Of a DNA stretch of 64,000 nt, positions 16,309 through 25,533 are shown in pieces. This stretch comes from Deferribacteres bacterium (GTDB lineage: Bacteria; Zhuqueibacterota; Zhuqueibacteria; Zhuqueibacterales; Geothermadaptataceae): positions 496,001 to 560,000 of the forward strand of contig JACKDE010000001.1 of assembly GCA_020633675.1 (NCBI GenBank). The letters run 5' to 3'. The position numbers were made by a program, and so were the translations under genes. The stretch's first letter is position 1. Every line of letters begins with the position of its first letter. The notes under the pieces are model-generated. The model was not told where the DNA came from. It was given only the letters and a program-made list of their open reading frames with translations, and searched no databases.

Positions 16309-17394
16309 TCAGGGAGGTGAATCACCGTCGCGCCATTGCGATGGCGTCATGCCTGCGTGCTTTTTGAACGCGCTATTGAAGGACGTGATCGAATTGAAGC
16401 CGACTTCGAAGCCGATTTCTGCCAGAGTTTTGTGACGGTTGGCTGGCTCGCGAATCAGTTGTTGCGCTTTTGCAATCCGATAGCTGTTGACAAATTCAAA
16501 GAAATTCTGCTGGCACTTTTCGTTGATGACTTGCGACAAATGGTGTGTGGAAGTCGAAAGCTGTTGTGCCAGCTTGGCAAGGGTGAGGTCGCTGCGCAAA
16601 TAGAGTTTCTGGCTGGCCATCAAATCGAGCAGCTTGTGGTGGAGCTGCTCCGCCATTTCTGCGCTCAGGGTAGATTTTTGATATTTTTCGCTGTTGGTTT
16701 TCAGTGCAGGTTTCTCGCCGATAAATATTTCTGGCTGGCGCAAACCCCAGTAGCCGATCAAATAGATAAAAACCGAAACCGCGATCCAAACACCATTCCA
16801 GCGAATCAGGTCATCACCAAGACCTTCGGCTGCAAATGCCACCAGCCAGGTGAGCACGTAGCCAATTACCAAAAATCGCAGCCAGCGCAAACGCAGGAGC
16901 TGTGTCTGGTTTTGGTTGGAGGTTTTGCCGGCACGGTGCAGTTTTTTGAGCGTTAAAACTGCGTAGACGAGCAAATGGCCGGTGACTGCGGCAGCAAGTC
17001 CACTTTGGAAAAATCGGATCGCGCGCTCCGAAGCCAATATTTCGTTGGCCAAAAAATAGACCGGCAACCCGATGAAAAATGCAGCGAAATGGTGGCGTTG
17101 TTCGCGGATATAGTCGAATTGCGCTTCCGAGAGTGCGCGTACATAAAGATAGAGCAGCGGGCCATACAGGAAAAAACTCACCATGCCAAAGCCGGCGTGA
17201 TGTGGAAGATTCAGTCGCTGCGGCGTGTGTGCCAGTGCATGGGCAGCCATGCTGAGCGCAAACAGTCCAAGCAGCACAGCCAGGTAGCGATTGGCACGGC
17301 GATCACCGCGCCTGCCAGTCAGCAAAACCACCGAGAGCAACACACCCTGTGCTGCACCAGCCAATAAAATCGCTGAAATCACATCGATCGTCAT
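16309..17394 (-). CDS. AraC-family regulator with 7TM N-terminal sensor (second copy)
   Basis: A 361-residue paralogue of the protein at 5906. Seven hydrophobic segments (starting ISAILLAGAAQGVLLSVVLL) occupy residues 1-230, then a linker, then an AraC DNA-binding domain (LTLAKLAQQLSTSTHHLSQV; GFNSITSFNSAFKKHAG). Both paralogues share the AILL-GAAQG opening. It is the last minus-strand gene before the repeat at 17.5 kb; the genes next to it (methyltransferase, Spy-like) are possible targets. Confidence 0.88.
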   Translation of the reverse strand: MTIDVISAILLAGAAQGVLLSVVLLTGRRGDRRANRYLAVLLGLFALSMAAHALAHTPQRLNLPHHAGFGMVSFFLYGPLLYLYVRALSEAQFDYIREQRHHFAAFFIGLPVYFLANEILASERAIRFFQSGLAAAVTGHLLVYAVLTLKKLHRAGKTSNQNQTQLLRLRWLRFLVIGYVLTWLVAFAAEGLGDDLIRWNGVWIAVSVFIYLIGYWGLRQPEIFIGEKPALKTNSEKYQKSTLSAEMAEQLHHKLLDLMASQKLYLRSDLTLAKLAQQLSTSTHHLSQVINEKCQQNFFEFVNSYRIAKAQQLIREPANRHKTLAEIGFEVGFNSITSFNSAFKKHAGMTPSQWRDGDSPP

Positions 17395-17512
17395 TTATTA
17401 CCCCATGTTTAAATCGGATGCGTGGCCAATCTACATTTTTTGTGCCTGGAAGTCAAGTAGCCTGGACAAAACATCATAGAGCTTGCAAGTCATTGCAGAA
17501 GTGCTATTTTGA

Positions 17513-17671
17513 TTTGCCATTTGCCATTTGCCATTTGCCATTTGCCATTTGCCATTTGCCATTTGCCATTTGCCATTTGCCATTTGCCATTTGCCATTTG
17601 CCATTTGCCATTTGCCATTTGCCATTTGCCATTTGCCATTTGCCATTTGCCATTTGCCATTTGCCATTTGC
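17513..17671. repeat. Heptanucleotide tandem repeat, ~22.7 copies of tttgcca
   Basis: 159 bases of a perfect 7-bp unit (tttgcca) without interruption, in the gap between divergent genes (AraC regulator on minus, AhpD-like protein on plus). Because 7 is not a multiple of 3, every frame is open and reads as repeated seven-residue peptides, so the long ORFs here are artefacts. A run this perfect should vary in copy number by slippage and may change promoter spacing on either side. Confidence 0.98.
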
Positions 17672-17735
17672 AACAACACCTCATTGCAGTAACGACTTGC
17701 AAATAACAAACGGATAAGAATCGGAGGAACAACCC

Positions 17736-18098
17736 ATGCAGACCAAAACCGCCTCTTTTCACAAATACCGAGCAGACATGAATGATAAGATTCTCAACAG
17801 CGGCTTCAAGGATTTCAAGAAATTTTTCGCCCTAGATCACAAGGCCTACGTGGAAGGAGCGTTGCCGGTCAAATATAAAGAGCTGATGGGATTGGTGGGC
17901 AGCATGGTGCTGCGCTGCAATGATTGCATCCTGTACCACATCGACCGCTGTGTGCAAGAGGGCGCCAGTCGCGAAGAATTGCACGAAGCCATGAATATCG
18001 CGTTGATCGTCGGTGGCAGCATTGTGATTCCGCATCTGCGCTATGCTTTCGAAATGCTGGACGAGTTGATACCGGCAGACGCTGTGAAAACATCTTGA
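17736..18098 (+). CDS. AhpD-like carboxymuconolactone decarboxylase family protein
   Basis: A 120-residue all-helical CMD-fold protein. The redox motif is RCNDCILYHI (C65-x-x-C68) with the family histidine after it, and the C-terminal helices follow the usual AhpD-like pattern (EELHEAMNIALIVGGSI). Members reduce peroxides or act as thiol redox partners. Strong ribosome site ggagg 7 bases before the ATG. It keeps both cysteines, in contrast to the CxxU relative at 59566. Confidence 0.88.
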   Translation: MQTKTASFHKYRADMNDKILNSGFKDFKKFFALDHKAYVEGALPVKYKELMGLVGSMVLRCNDCILYHIDRCVQEGASREELHEAMNIALIVGGSIVIPHLRYAFEMLDELIPADAVKTS

Positions 18099-18216
18099 AC
18101 AAACCGATTGTGTGAGTTTTTTCGGGAGTCGCTGCTTGTCCGCGAATCTCTGTTTAGTGAGCGCTTTTAAAAGCGAAAAGGATGTAATGACCTACACTAA
18201 ACAAGGAGGTTTAGCC

Positions 18217-19614
18217 ATGGCAGAATCAAAAACAGCAAAGGCCTTGTTGGAAAATGACAAGGCGGCAAAAGATGGCATTGAAGTTCCATGTTGTCCCGAA
18301 CTGAAAACGGATCGCGCCTGCGACGTGATCGATTTTCATTATCGCCAAATTCACAACGCGACGATCCTCGTCAACGATCGGCAGCGAAATGTGCCGGTTG
18401 AAGTGCTGATTCACGCGCGCCTGGAGCGCTGTCCCGGGCCGATGGCGCTGGGTGATCTGGTGCACAGCATGACGCTTTTGCCAGGTGAAAAAGTACGGCT
18501 TTTCACTGCTGACCGGCGCACGCAATTCAGCTTTGACAGCGAATCAAAAGTAAGCTATCGACACGCACAGACTTCCGAAGAGCGGTATTATATGTCGTCC
18601 ATGAGCGATTTCATGTCTGATGTGACGGTTCGGGATCAAGCCCGTGCATCGAATACCCGTAAAGGCGAATTTCATACGCATGGCGAAACAAGTGGCTTTC
18701 TGGAATCTGTGTTTACCAGTCCGTCGATTGATGTGAGCGGTTCGTACAGCGCGGAATCGACCAGTGACTTTTTGCGGGAACTGCGGCAGCATGCGGAAGC
18801 CTCGCATCATCGTTCTGTTCAGGCGACCCGCGCTTCCAATTCCGTGTCTGTTGGCGAAGTGCAGTCGCGTTCCCACGCAGAAGGTGAAACCGAAGATCAT
18901 TTCGAATCGTCTTCCCGCACCTTCTCGAATCCGAATCGCTGTCATTCGGTTACGTACTATTTTTACCAGATCAACAAAACCCAAACGGTAAAATTGACGA
19001 TTGAATCGATTCGCCGGCGCGTCATTGATCCGGCAGCGGATACCCGCCTTACCAACAATTCTTTTACTTCCCGCGGCGAGGTGTCTGTGATCCCGAGCGC
19101 AGTGCTGGCGACAGCGAAAAATAGGCTCGAAGTCGAAGAAGCTGGTCGCGTCAGTGTGCGGGAACAGTTCTCAAAAGCCACTCGACTCTCCGGTCAACAG
19201 GTCCAAAATGCGCAACGCTTTGCCGCCGTCGCATCACCTTTTGCAATCGAAAGAGCTGAGTTTGTCGAACCGATCTCGCCCGAGGTTCGACGCGAAGCCC
19301 TGGATACTATTGACGATAAGTTGGTGAGTGTAGGGCTGCTCGACAAGGGCACGAGGGAAATCTCTGAAGTTGCACGCAAAGAGTTTTCCTTTTCGTTGCA
19401 AACGTCATTGCCGACGCCAGGCCTGCTGGTTCGAAGCTGTCTCGATAGCTGCAACATTTGTGAGCCGACGCTGCAAAATGAAATCAGCATCGAGCTGGAA
19501 CGCAAGCGGCTCGAAAATGAACTGCTCAAACGGCAAATCGAGTTACTGGATCAATCGCAGGAATATCGTTGCTGTCCGGGCGAACCGGCAGCCGAGGAAG
19601 AATCCGATTCATAA
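18217..19614 (+). CDS. Unknown 465-residue protein, Cys-containing, coiled-coil C-terminus
   Basis: Not recognised. The ATG at 18217 has a perfect aaggaggt site at 18203-18210, so the open frame upstream is not used. No signal peptide or membrane segment. Visible parts: an N-terminal PCCPEL (~21), a middle stretch with LLPGEKVRLFTADRRTQFSF (~87-106), a Ser/His/Glu-rich polar region (~140-265), FYQINKTQTVKLTIESIRRRV (~248-270), a CLDSCNIC cluster (~410) and a terminal helix of heptads (IELERKRLENELLKRQIEL) before a CCPGEPA tail. Paired cysteines at both ends suggest metal binding or disulfides. Ends at a strong terminator, apparently monocistronic. Confidence 0.7.
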   Translation: MAESKTAKALLENDKAAKDGIEVPCCPELKTDRACDVIDFHYRQIHNATILVNDRQRNVPVEVLIHARLERCPGPMALGDLVHSMTLLPGEKVRLFTADRRTQFSFDSESKVSYRHAQTSEERYYMSSMSDFMSDVTVRDQARASNTRKGEFHTHGETSGFLESVFTSPSIDVSGSYSAESTSDFLRELRQHAEASHHRSVQATRASNSVSVGEVQSRSHAEGETEDHFESSSRTFSNPNRCHSVTYYFYQINKTQTVKLTIESIRRRVIDPAADTRLTNNSFTSRGEVSVIPSAVLATAKNRLEVEEAGRVSVREQFSKATRLSGQQVQNAQRFAAVASPFAIERAEFVEPISPEVRREALDTIDDKLVSVGLLDKGTREISEVARKEFSFSLQTSLPTPGLLVRSCLDSCNICEPTLQNEISIELERKRLENELLKRQIELLDQSQEYRCCPGEPAAEEESDS

Positions 19615-19650
19615 ATCTCGGTTGTACAAGCATATAACATGTAAAAAATT

Positions 19651-19683
19651 GTGGTGCGTAGCCTGACTTCGCACCACTTTTTT
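19651..19683 (+). terminator. Rho-independent terminator
   Basis: Perfect 8-bp stem (gtggtgcg 19651-19658 with cgcaccac 19670-19677) and six T. It ends the unknown 465-residue gene. Confidence 0.9.
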
Positions 19684-19709
19684 GTTTCAATACAGATCGG
19701 AGCGACACA

Positions 19710-20219
19710 TTGCAAAATATCGAAATCAAGGCGCGCTATGAAGATTTTACACATGCCCGGCGCTGTGTGGCCGAGTTAGGAGGTAAATTTGCCGAGATAT
19801 TGGAGCAAACCGATGTCTATTTTCATGTGCCCGAAGGACGCTTGAAATTGCGGCATATCAAGGGCCAGGCAGCTAATCTCATATTCTACCGGCGCGATGA
19901 CCGGCCCGAAGTAAGGAAGAGCGAATATGACATTTATCGCACGGACAATCCGAATGAGCTTGAGCGAGTCCTGGGAAAAGCTTACGGGGAACTGGCACGC
20001 GTGGTCAAACACCGTGAGTTGCTGCTGATCAACAATGTGCGCGTCCATCTTGACACGGTTGACCAGCTGGGGACATTCATCGAGTTTGAAGCTGTTTTAC
20101 AGCCAGCCAAAGATCCACAATTGGAAGCCGAAAAGCTTGAACACTATCTCAGCAAATTCAAAATTAAGCCACAACAACTGCTGGCGCACTCTTATCTTGA
20201 CCTGCTGCTTGCTCTTTAA
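19710..20219 (+). CDS. CYTH-domain protein (class IV adenylate cyclase/thiamine-triphosphatase fold)
   Basis: A 169-residue protein starting with the CYTH signature NIEIKAR, followed by the alternating basic/acidic strands of the tunnel fold: LKLRHIKG, LIFYRRDD, KHRELLLINNVRVHLDTV and LGTFIEFEAVL. Members bind triphosphorylated ligands (ATP, thiamine triphosphate, polyphosphate) with divalent metal. The first Glu of the ExExK motif is Asn, as in many class IV cyclase-like members. TTG start at 19710 with ggag 7 bases upstream. Which reaction it carries out cannot be told. Confidence 0.82.
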   Translation: MQNIEIKARYEDFTHARRCVAELGGKFAEILEQTDVYFHVPEGRLKLRHIKGQAANLIFYRRDDRPEVRKSEYDIYRTDNPNELERVLGKAYGELARVVKHRELLLINNVRVHLDTVDQLGTFIEFEAVLQPAKDPQLEAEKLEHYLSKFKIKPQQLLAHSYLDLLLAL

Positions 20220-20311
20220 AAATGACGAATTCATCAAACAAGCGCCACGCTTTTCACTTGACTTTTTAGCCGAAATCATTAATTTGCAAGTATTCAAAAA
20301 TTTGCCCAAAA

Positions 20312-20384
20312 GCGAATGTAGCTCAGTTGGTAGAGCACCGGCTTCCCAAGCCGGGTGTCGCGGGTTCGAATCCCGTCATTCGCT
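20312..20384 (+). tRNA. tRNA-Gly (anticodon CCC)
   Basis: A full cloverleaf: acceptor gcgaatg/cattcgc, D-arm gctcagttggtagagc, anticodon stem ccggc/gccgg with loop ttcccaa (anticodon CCC), T-arm cgggttcgaatcccg. The CCA end is not encoded. A T-rich run and a separate terminator follow. Confidence 0.97.
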
Positions 20385-20431
20385 CTTTTTATTTTTGAGC
20401 GTAAACGCCATTTGCAGCCGTGGATTTTTTT

Positions 20432-20465
20432 AAGGGACCAGCAATACTATGGTCCCTTTTTTTGT
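20432..20465 (+). terminator. Rho-independent terminator after tRNA-Gly
   Basis: aagggacca (20432-20440) pairs with tggtccctt (20450-20458), followed by a T run. Confidence 0.9.
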
Positions 20466-20731
20466 TTATAGATAAACTCTGCTGCGAAATCCGGGCCGTC
20501 AAAGTTGAATAGTCCACCACGCTATTTTTATTGGCATTGAGCAGGACACATTTTGGAATAGTGCATTCGTTTTTGTATTTTAGGGGCGCTTGCAATAGGT
20601 TAATTGCGGGATCGGCGTCATACCTGCGAAATGTGATGACCTTGTTCCATGCAAGGATTGTCACCGCATCAGAAGCAGGCGCTTGCCGAGTCTTTGGTGG
20701 TGCTATTGTGCGCAAGAGAAAGAATTCAATT

Positions 20732-22399
20732 ATGCAGAGAAAAAGACAATGGCTGCCAATACTTGCAGCCGTGGTTGTGCTCGCACTCATCGCTGCTATT
20801 GTGAATTTCGAAAGGGCCCTTGATGGCAATGCGTCAGCGAGATTTACGGATGATGCACGAAAGCAGTTGCTGCAGCCAATCCACCCAGGCATTCCGGGGG
20901 AGAAACCGTTCTGGAATCCTTATTCGAAGCGTTTTATCAGCGCCCCGGCATTTGAATTCAAAGAAGTGCCAGAGGCAATGGCCTATCGATTCCTTGTAGC
21001 AGCAGAGACGGATAGCCAGGAATATGTTTTTGAAGCCGCCAAACCATGGGTGCCTCTTTCGCCAATTTGGAGCTCGCTACCAAACGGTCGCTTAACTTTG
21101 CGAGTTGATGCTTTAACGGCCCCAGGCGGTCAAAAACTGGCAACTGTGGGAAATCGTATTTTTCTAAAAAGCCCGCCTTTTGCAAAGGTTCGGAATGAAC
21201 CAGCATTTCCGTATGAACAAAGCGGTTATCGAAGCCTTAAAAATTTGCTGCAACAGCCGAAAATTCAATACTGGCGGACGCACAGTGAACCTGATCCGAG
21301 CTATCCCCTCTGGACACATGCCACCAAAATCATGAGTGCGGTGGTTGTGGGCATGGTTCATTATGCAAAATTTTTTCCTGAAGAACCAGATGCTGGTGAA
21401 GCTTTACGGGTTGCGGAAATCGTTGCAGATTTTTTGTTAGCGTTGACCGAGCCGCCAGGCAAACCGCTCGAATTCTGGCCTGCAACCTATTGGGATGGTG
21501 TACCGCGCGGTGAGCATCCCTATTTTCAAAATGAGATCATGACCAACTCTCCTGCCATTGCAGCTGAAATGCTGCTGGACCTTTATGATTTCACAAAAGA
21601 AAAAGACTATTTTGTTGCAGCGCAGAACATAGCGGACACGTACGTGAAGACTCAAAATGAGGCCGGCACCTGGTCTCAGATATTAAGCACGACAACAGGC
21701 CTTGCGATCAAAGACCACAAACTGGTGCCGACGATGGTCATCGAGCTCTTTGACCGGTTAATTGAAAATTATGCATTGGCCAAGTATATCACATGCAGGG
21801 ATAAGGCCCTTGACTGGTGCATGAAGTATCCTATGGCCACGTTCAATTGGCAAGCGCAATTTGAAGATACCCGCCCGCAGAAACAGTACAAGAACCTGTC
21901 CCGGGAAGAACCTGTGGAGTTTGCGCGAATTTTGCTGAAGCGCAGCGCGGACCATCCCGAATATGTCGATATGGCAAGAGAGTTGATCCGATTTGCCGAG
22001 GATCAATTTGTCGTTTGGGAGCCAACTGATCCTGTGCTTGAATACCCCTGGTTTAAGCAAAATTCAAAGTGGAATGGCACAACCTTTCCCGGAGGCTTCG
22101 ACTGGTTTGTACCGTGCGTTTTAGAGCAATATAAGTTCTACACGCCAGTCGCCCGGAGCTCTCAACTGATGATCCTGGCCTATCTGGATGCATATCAATA
22201 TACTAATGAGTCCATATACCACGCGAAAGCGGTGGCGCTTGCAAACACGTTGACAATCGCGCAAGCCTTTCATGGTGGTGGCGAAATACCAACCCATTTG
22301 CGCAAAAATTTGCCGGAATCAAACTGGATCAACAATGGCGTTCGCCCTGCGATTACCCTGATTGAAAATGCTGCAATATTGACAGCGAAACCCTACTGA
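20732..22399 (+). CDS. Membrane-anchored (alpha/alpha)6-barrel-like protein, possible glycoside hydrolase/lyase
   Basis: A 555-residue protein from the ATG at 20732 (MQRKRQWLPI). A single N-terminal TM (ILAAVVVLALIAAIVNF) suggests export or anchoring. A short beta domain (~60-150) precedes a long helical region. The pattern of repeated helices with aromatic residues (FWPATYWDGVPRGEHPYFQN, AAEMLLDLYDFTKEKDYF, TWSQILSTTTG, FPGGFDWFVPCVLEQYKF) looks like (alpha/alpha) barrel glycosidases/D-glucuronyl hydrolase-type enzymes. I do not recognise an exact family. The next gene is a deacetylase-like exported protein, so a role in polysaccharide processing is plausible but inferred. Confidence 0.55.
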   Translation: MQRKRQWLPILAAVVVLALIAAIVNFERALDGNASARFTDDARKQLLQPIHPGIPGEKPFWNPYSKRFISAPAFEFKEVPEAMAYRFLVAAETDSQEYVFEAAKPWVPLSPIWSSLPNGRLTLRVDALTAPGGQKLATVGNRIFLKSPPFAKVRNEPAFPYEQSGYRSLKNLLQQPKIQYWRTHSEPDPSYPLWTHATKIMSAVVVGMVHYAKFFPEEPDAGEALRVAEIVADFLLALTEPPGKPLEFWPATYWDGVPRGEHPYFQNEIMTNSPAIAAEMLLDLYDFTKEKDYFVAAQNIADTYVKTQNEAGTWSQILSTTTGLAIKDHKLVPTMVIELFDRLIENYALAKYITCRDKALDWCMKYPMATFNWQAQFEDTRPQKQYKNLSREEPVEFARILLKRSADHPEYVDMARELIRFAEDQFVVWEPTDPVLEYPWFKQNSKWNGTTFPGGFDWFVPCVLEQYKFYTPVARSSQLMILAYLDAYQYTNESIYHAKAVALANTLTIAQAFHGGGEIPTHLRKNLPESNWINNGVRPAITLIENAAILTAKPY

Positions 22400-22531
22400 A
22401 GCTCTCGCAGTCAACTTCTGAACACCTTGATTGCTCCGGTGTTTGAGATAGTGCATTTTTAGGCCTTAGCATGTTGCTTGTTTTTGTGCATTCCTGTGGT
22501 GCGAAATAATCAAAATAAGCGGAGAGCCCAT

Positions 22532-25249
22532 ATGTTGAAGAAATCTTGTTTGATTTTTGTTGTGTTGTTGGGACTGTTCGGTTTTGTATCGAGTGCTATT
22601 TCGCAAGGCAAAGTGTACCTGGTGATTGGCTCGGACACAGCGATATGGGACGGCATGAATACAGCCCGGTACACCTGTTATTATGACCAGTCGCTGTTCA
22701 CGGACCCTGCACGCAATGCTTATCGCGTTATGGATCCGGCGTTCCGGGCAAATCTGGTCGACTCATATGGGCAGCCGATGAAGATGACCTGGTGGATGAT
22801 GGCAGGTAATATTTTTCGGCATGCAACCAATGCGAATGTCCCGGTGCCGAATACGATGACTTTGTATTTGATGCAGAAATATCACGGACAAAATGTTCTG
22901 GCCAATGGTGATGAACTTTCTCTGCATTATCACACATTTTTCTGGTCAGATTATGATCAGGACGGCCTGTATTACTGGAATCAAGCCAAAACTTTTCTCG
23001 AGTCAATGGATGATTTTGAAGTGACTTTAGCGCAGTTTTTGCTTGAAGAAAGAGTATTTCCGGTTTCGTTTCGCAGTGGCTGGCACTACATGGATGATGA
23101 TTGGCAAAAGTACCTCGATGAGCGTGTCTTGCCTTACAGCTTGCATAATGATTATCCTGCCAAAAGAACGCAAGATCCGGAGCCAATCGATAACATTTTT
23201 GACTGGTCGCTTGCGCCATCGGATTTTATTCCATACCGGCCATCGCGCGAAAACTACCAGCTCCCTGGAGATGGTCCCGGCTGGCAGGTGCGCTCTGCAT
23301 CGATCTACAAAGCCCGCAATAACAAATATATGGAACAGGTGTTTGCAGCAGCAAAAACCGGTGATGATCAGGTCGTCTGCTTTTGGTCGCATTTGCCGGA
23401 AGCAGATTTCCCGGAGCAAATGCAAACGATTGATGATCTTGCCCATGCTGCCGCAGAGAAATACCCCGAGGTAAAATTTAAATACTGTACTGCCATTGAA
23501 GCCATGCAAATTTACCGACAAAGCACCGATCAGGTCGCGCCTCAGATCAGTTTCACAGATGAAGTCGCTGGAGATGATGTCTTTTTTTCGGTTGAAACGG
23601 ACGAGACGATTTTTCAACGGCAACCTTTTGTGGCAGTCAAAAACCTCAACGAAGAATATGTGGTGCTGGAATGCACGCAAACCGGCCAGAATCGCTGGAG
23701 GACTATTGCGCCGGTATCGCTGGCCAGCCTGGCCAAGGCAGGCGTCGCCCTGTGCGACACGATGGGTAATCAGGCAATGGACTTTATTTTTTACCTGCCG
23801 GACGATGCCTTTATCGATAACATTGATGCCGGCTACAGCGAATTGTCGGGCACCTGGAGTTCATCTGCCTATGCGGCATGGGGCACGGAATCACGCGTGG
23901 CAACAATCAGCGCAACCAACTTGCCGGCTGCAGAGTGGAGCCTGCAATTAGGGAAAGCTGGCGCTTATAATATTTTTGTGCAATTCCCGGATATCGCAAA
24001 GCGGGCTGATTCGTTAAATTTTGATATTTTCGTCGATCACGAGATCGTGGCCGCCAAAAAACTGAATGGTTTGCAGCCTGCAAAGCAGTGGATTTATCTC
24101 TACACGATTCAAGCCGGTCAGGAAGGCAATATCTCTATCGAAATGCGTGCTGCAGGACAGAACCAGAGCGGAAAAATTCTGGCTGCGGATGTGGTAAAAG
24201 TGTCGGCTCTGGTACGCAGCCGTGATATCAACATCAAAGAAGCAATGATCAATTTTGGCGCAGTGAGCGTGGAAGATACCGTGCGCTACAATCTGGAAAT
24301 CGCCAATGTTGGTTACGAAGATTTGCATGTGAGCCGGTTCAGCGCTATGAATAAGCAGGTTTTATTTGAGCATCCGGTTCCATTCGTGATCCAGCCTATG
24401 TCGACAATAAGCATTCCTCTCTCTTTTGTATCGCTGGAAGTGGGGGCAAAAAATGATACACTGCTGATTTATTCAGATGATCTGCTTCAACCGTTGATCA
24501 AGTTGCCGGTGGCTGTTGAGGTGGTGCCATATTTTCAAACACTTGACAATGAAGATTTTGATGAATATCAGGAATTCGGTGTCTGGCATACCAGTGTCGC
24601 GAATATTTATGGCGCTTCGAGCCGATATGCATTTTTGAATCAGTCGCGGCTTGCGTCCGCACGCTTTGTCACCAAATTATCGAAAAGTGGCAGGTATGAT
24701 ATCAAAGAAATCGTTCCCCAAACGGTCAATTCGACGGATGACGCTTTGTATGAAATTGTCGTCGACGGAGAGCTGATAGCTTCATACCACGTGAATCAAA
24801 ATGAAGGTAGCGGCGCATGGGTTACCATCGGCTCACTCTTTCTGCCAGCAAATACCGATATTGAATTGTGGGTAAAAGATACAGGGAGAAGCACCTCCGG
24901 CGATGTGCTGCGCACTGATGCTGTGCGCTTTTCTTTGGTCGATGAAACCACCCGAATTGCAGAGCGCGAGGCTGACGATGCAGTCAATGCCTATCGCCTC
25001 GAACAGAACTATCCGAATCCATTCAATGCCAACACGGTCATCTCCTACTATGTGCCAATTGCCAGCCCGGTCGAACTAGCGGTGTACAATTCCCTGGGAC
25101 AGAAAATCGAAACGCTGGTAAGCGGCGATAAAATGCCGGGCATATATAAAGAAAATTTTGATGCTTCAAATTTGGCCAATGGTATCTATTTCTATAAAAT
25201 AATCATCGGCGCGTTTACGCAGATTCGGAAAATGATATTGATCAAATAA
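22532..25249 (+). CDS. Secreted polysaccharide-deacetylase-like protein with golvesin-like domains and C-terminal sorting domain
   Basis: A 905-residue exported protein. Signal peptide MLKKSCLIFVVLLGLFGFVS, then a (beta/alpha) barrel-like region (~20-340) with ELSLHYHTFFWSDYDQDG and FRSGWHYMDDDW, a pattern seen in deacetylase-like domains. Two golvesin-like beta domains (~420-560 and ~680-810; SGTWSSSAYAAWG, FGVWHTSVANIYG) flank an ASH/HYDIN-like domain (INFGAVSVEDTVRYNLEIANVG). The last ~90 residues are a sorting domain with LEQNYPNPFNANTVISYY and ending MILIK. ATG chosen by the ggag site and signal peptide. Confidence 0.72.
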   Translation: MLKKSCLIFVVLLGLFGFVSSAISQGKVYLVIGSDTAIWDGMNTARYTCYYDQSLFTDPARNAYRVMDPAFRANLVDSYGQPMKMTWWMMAGNIFRHATNANVPVPNTMTLYLMQKYHGQNVLANGDELSLHYHTFFWSDYDQDGLYYWNQAKTFLESMDDFEVTLAQFLLEERVFPVSFRSGWHYMDDDWQKYLDERVLPYSLHNDYPAKRTQDPEPIDNIFDWSLAPSDFIPYRPSRENYQLPGDGPGWQVRSASIYKARNNKYMEQVFAAAKTGDDQVVCFWSHLPEADFPEQMQTIDDLAHAAAEKYPEVKFKYCTAIEAMQIYRQSTDQVAPQISFTDEVAGDDVFFSVETDETIFQRQPFVAVKNLNEEYVVLECTQTGQNRWRTIAPVSLASLAKAGVALCDTMGNQAMDFIFYLPDDAFIDNIDAGYSELSGTWSSSAYAAWGTESRVATISATNLPAAEWSLQLGKAGAYNIFVQFPDIAKRADSLNFDIFVDHEIVAAKKLNGLQPAKQWIYLYTIQAGQEGNISIEMRAAGQNQSGKILAADVVKVSALVRSRDINIKEAMINFGAVSVEDTVRYNLEIANVGYEDLHVSRFSAMNKQVLFEHPVPFVIQPMSTISIPLSFVSLEVGAKNDTLLIYSDDLLQPLIKLPVAVEVVPYFQTLDNEDFDEYQEFGVWHTSVANIYGASSRYAFLNQSRLASARFVTKLSKSGRYDIKEIVPQTVNSTDDALYEIVVDGELIASYHVNQNEGSGAWVTIGSLFLPANTDIELWVKDTGRSTSGDVLRTDAVRFSLVDETTRIAEREADDAVNAYRLEQNYPNPFNANTVISYYVPIASPVELAVYNSLGQKIETLVSGDKMPGIYKENFDASNLANGIYFYKIIIGAFTQIRKMILIK

Positions 25250-25533
25250 TTTGAGATTCATCTTAGCCCTTACAACAATAGTGGGATGACAGGCATGCCT
25301 TGGTCAGCTGTGATCCTCTGAAAGTTCACAGCGTGATCATCGCTGAGATTGTCGGGCCATAACCATCTGAAATGTTGGAAACGGCACTAAACTTGCTGAA
25401 ATACACGTTTTGTCTTTGAAAAAGTGCCTTAAATTAAAGTCTGCTCTTGATTTTGGCTGTGCATTGGTATTACTTTGCCAACCGATTTTTCAGGAAGAAA
25501 TTTGAAAGGACATACGAAAGGCCACCGCACTTC

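Noticed and set aside
17513..17671. CRISPR array
   Set aside because: Seven-base units without spacers; no cas genes.
17431..17762. Long ORFs of repeated seven-residue peptides on both strands
   Set aside because: They come from the 7-bp tandem repeat, which is open in every frame; no ribosome site or homology.
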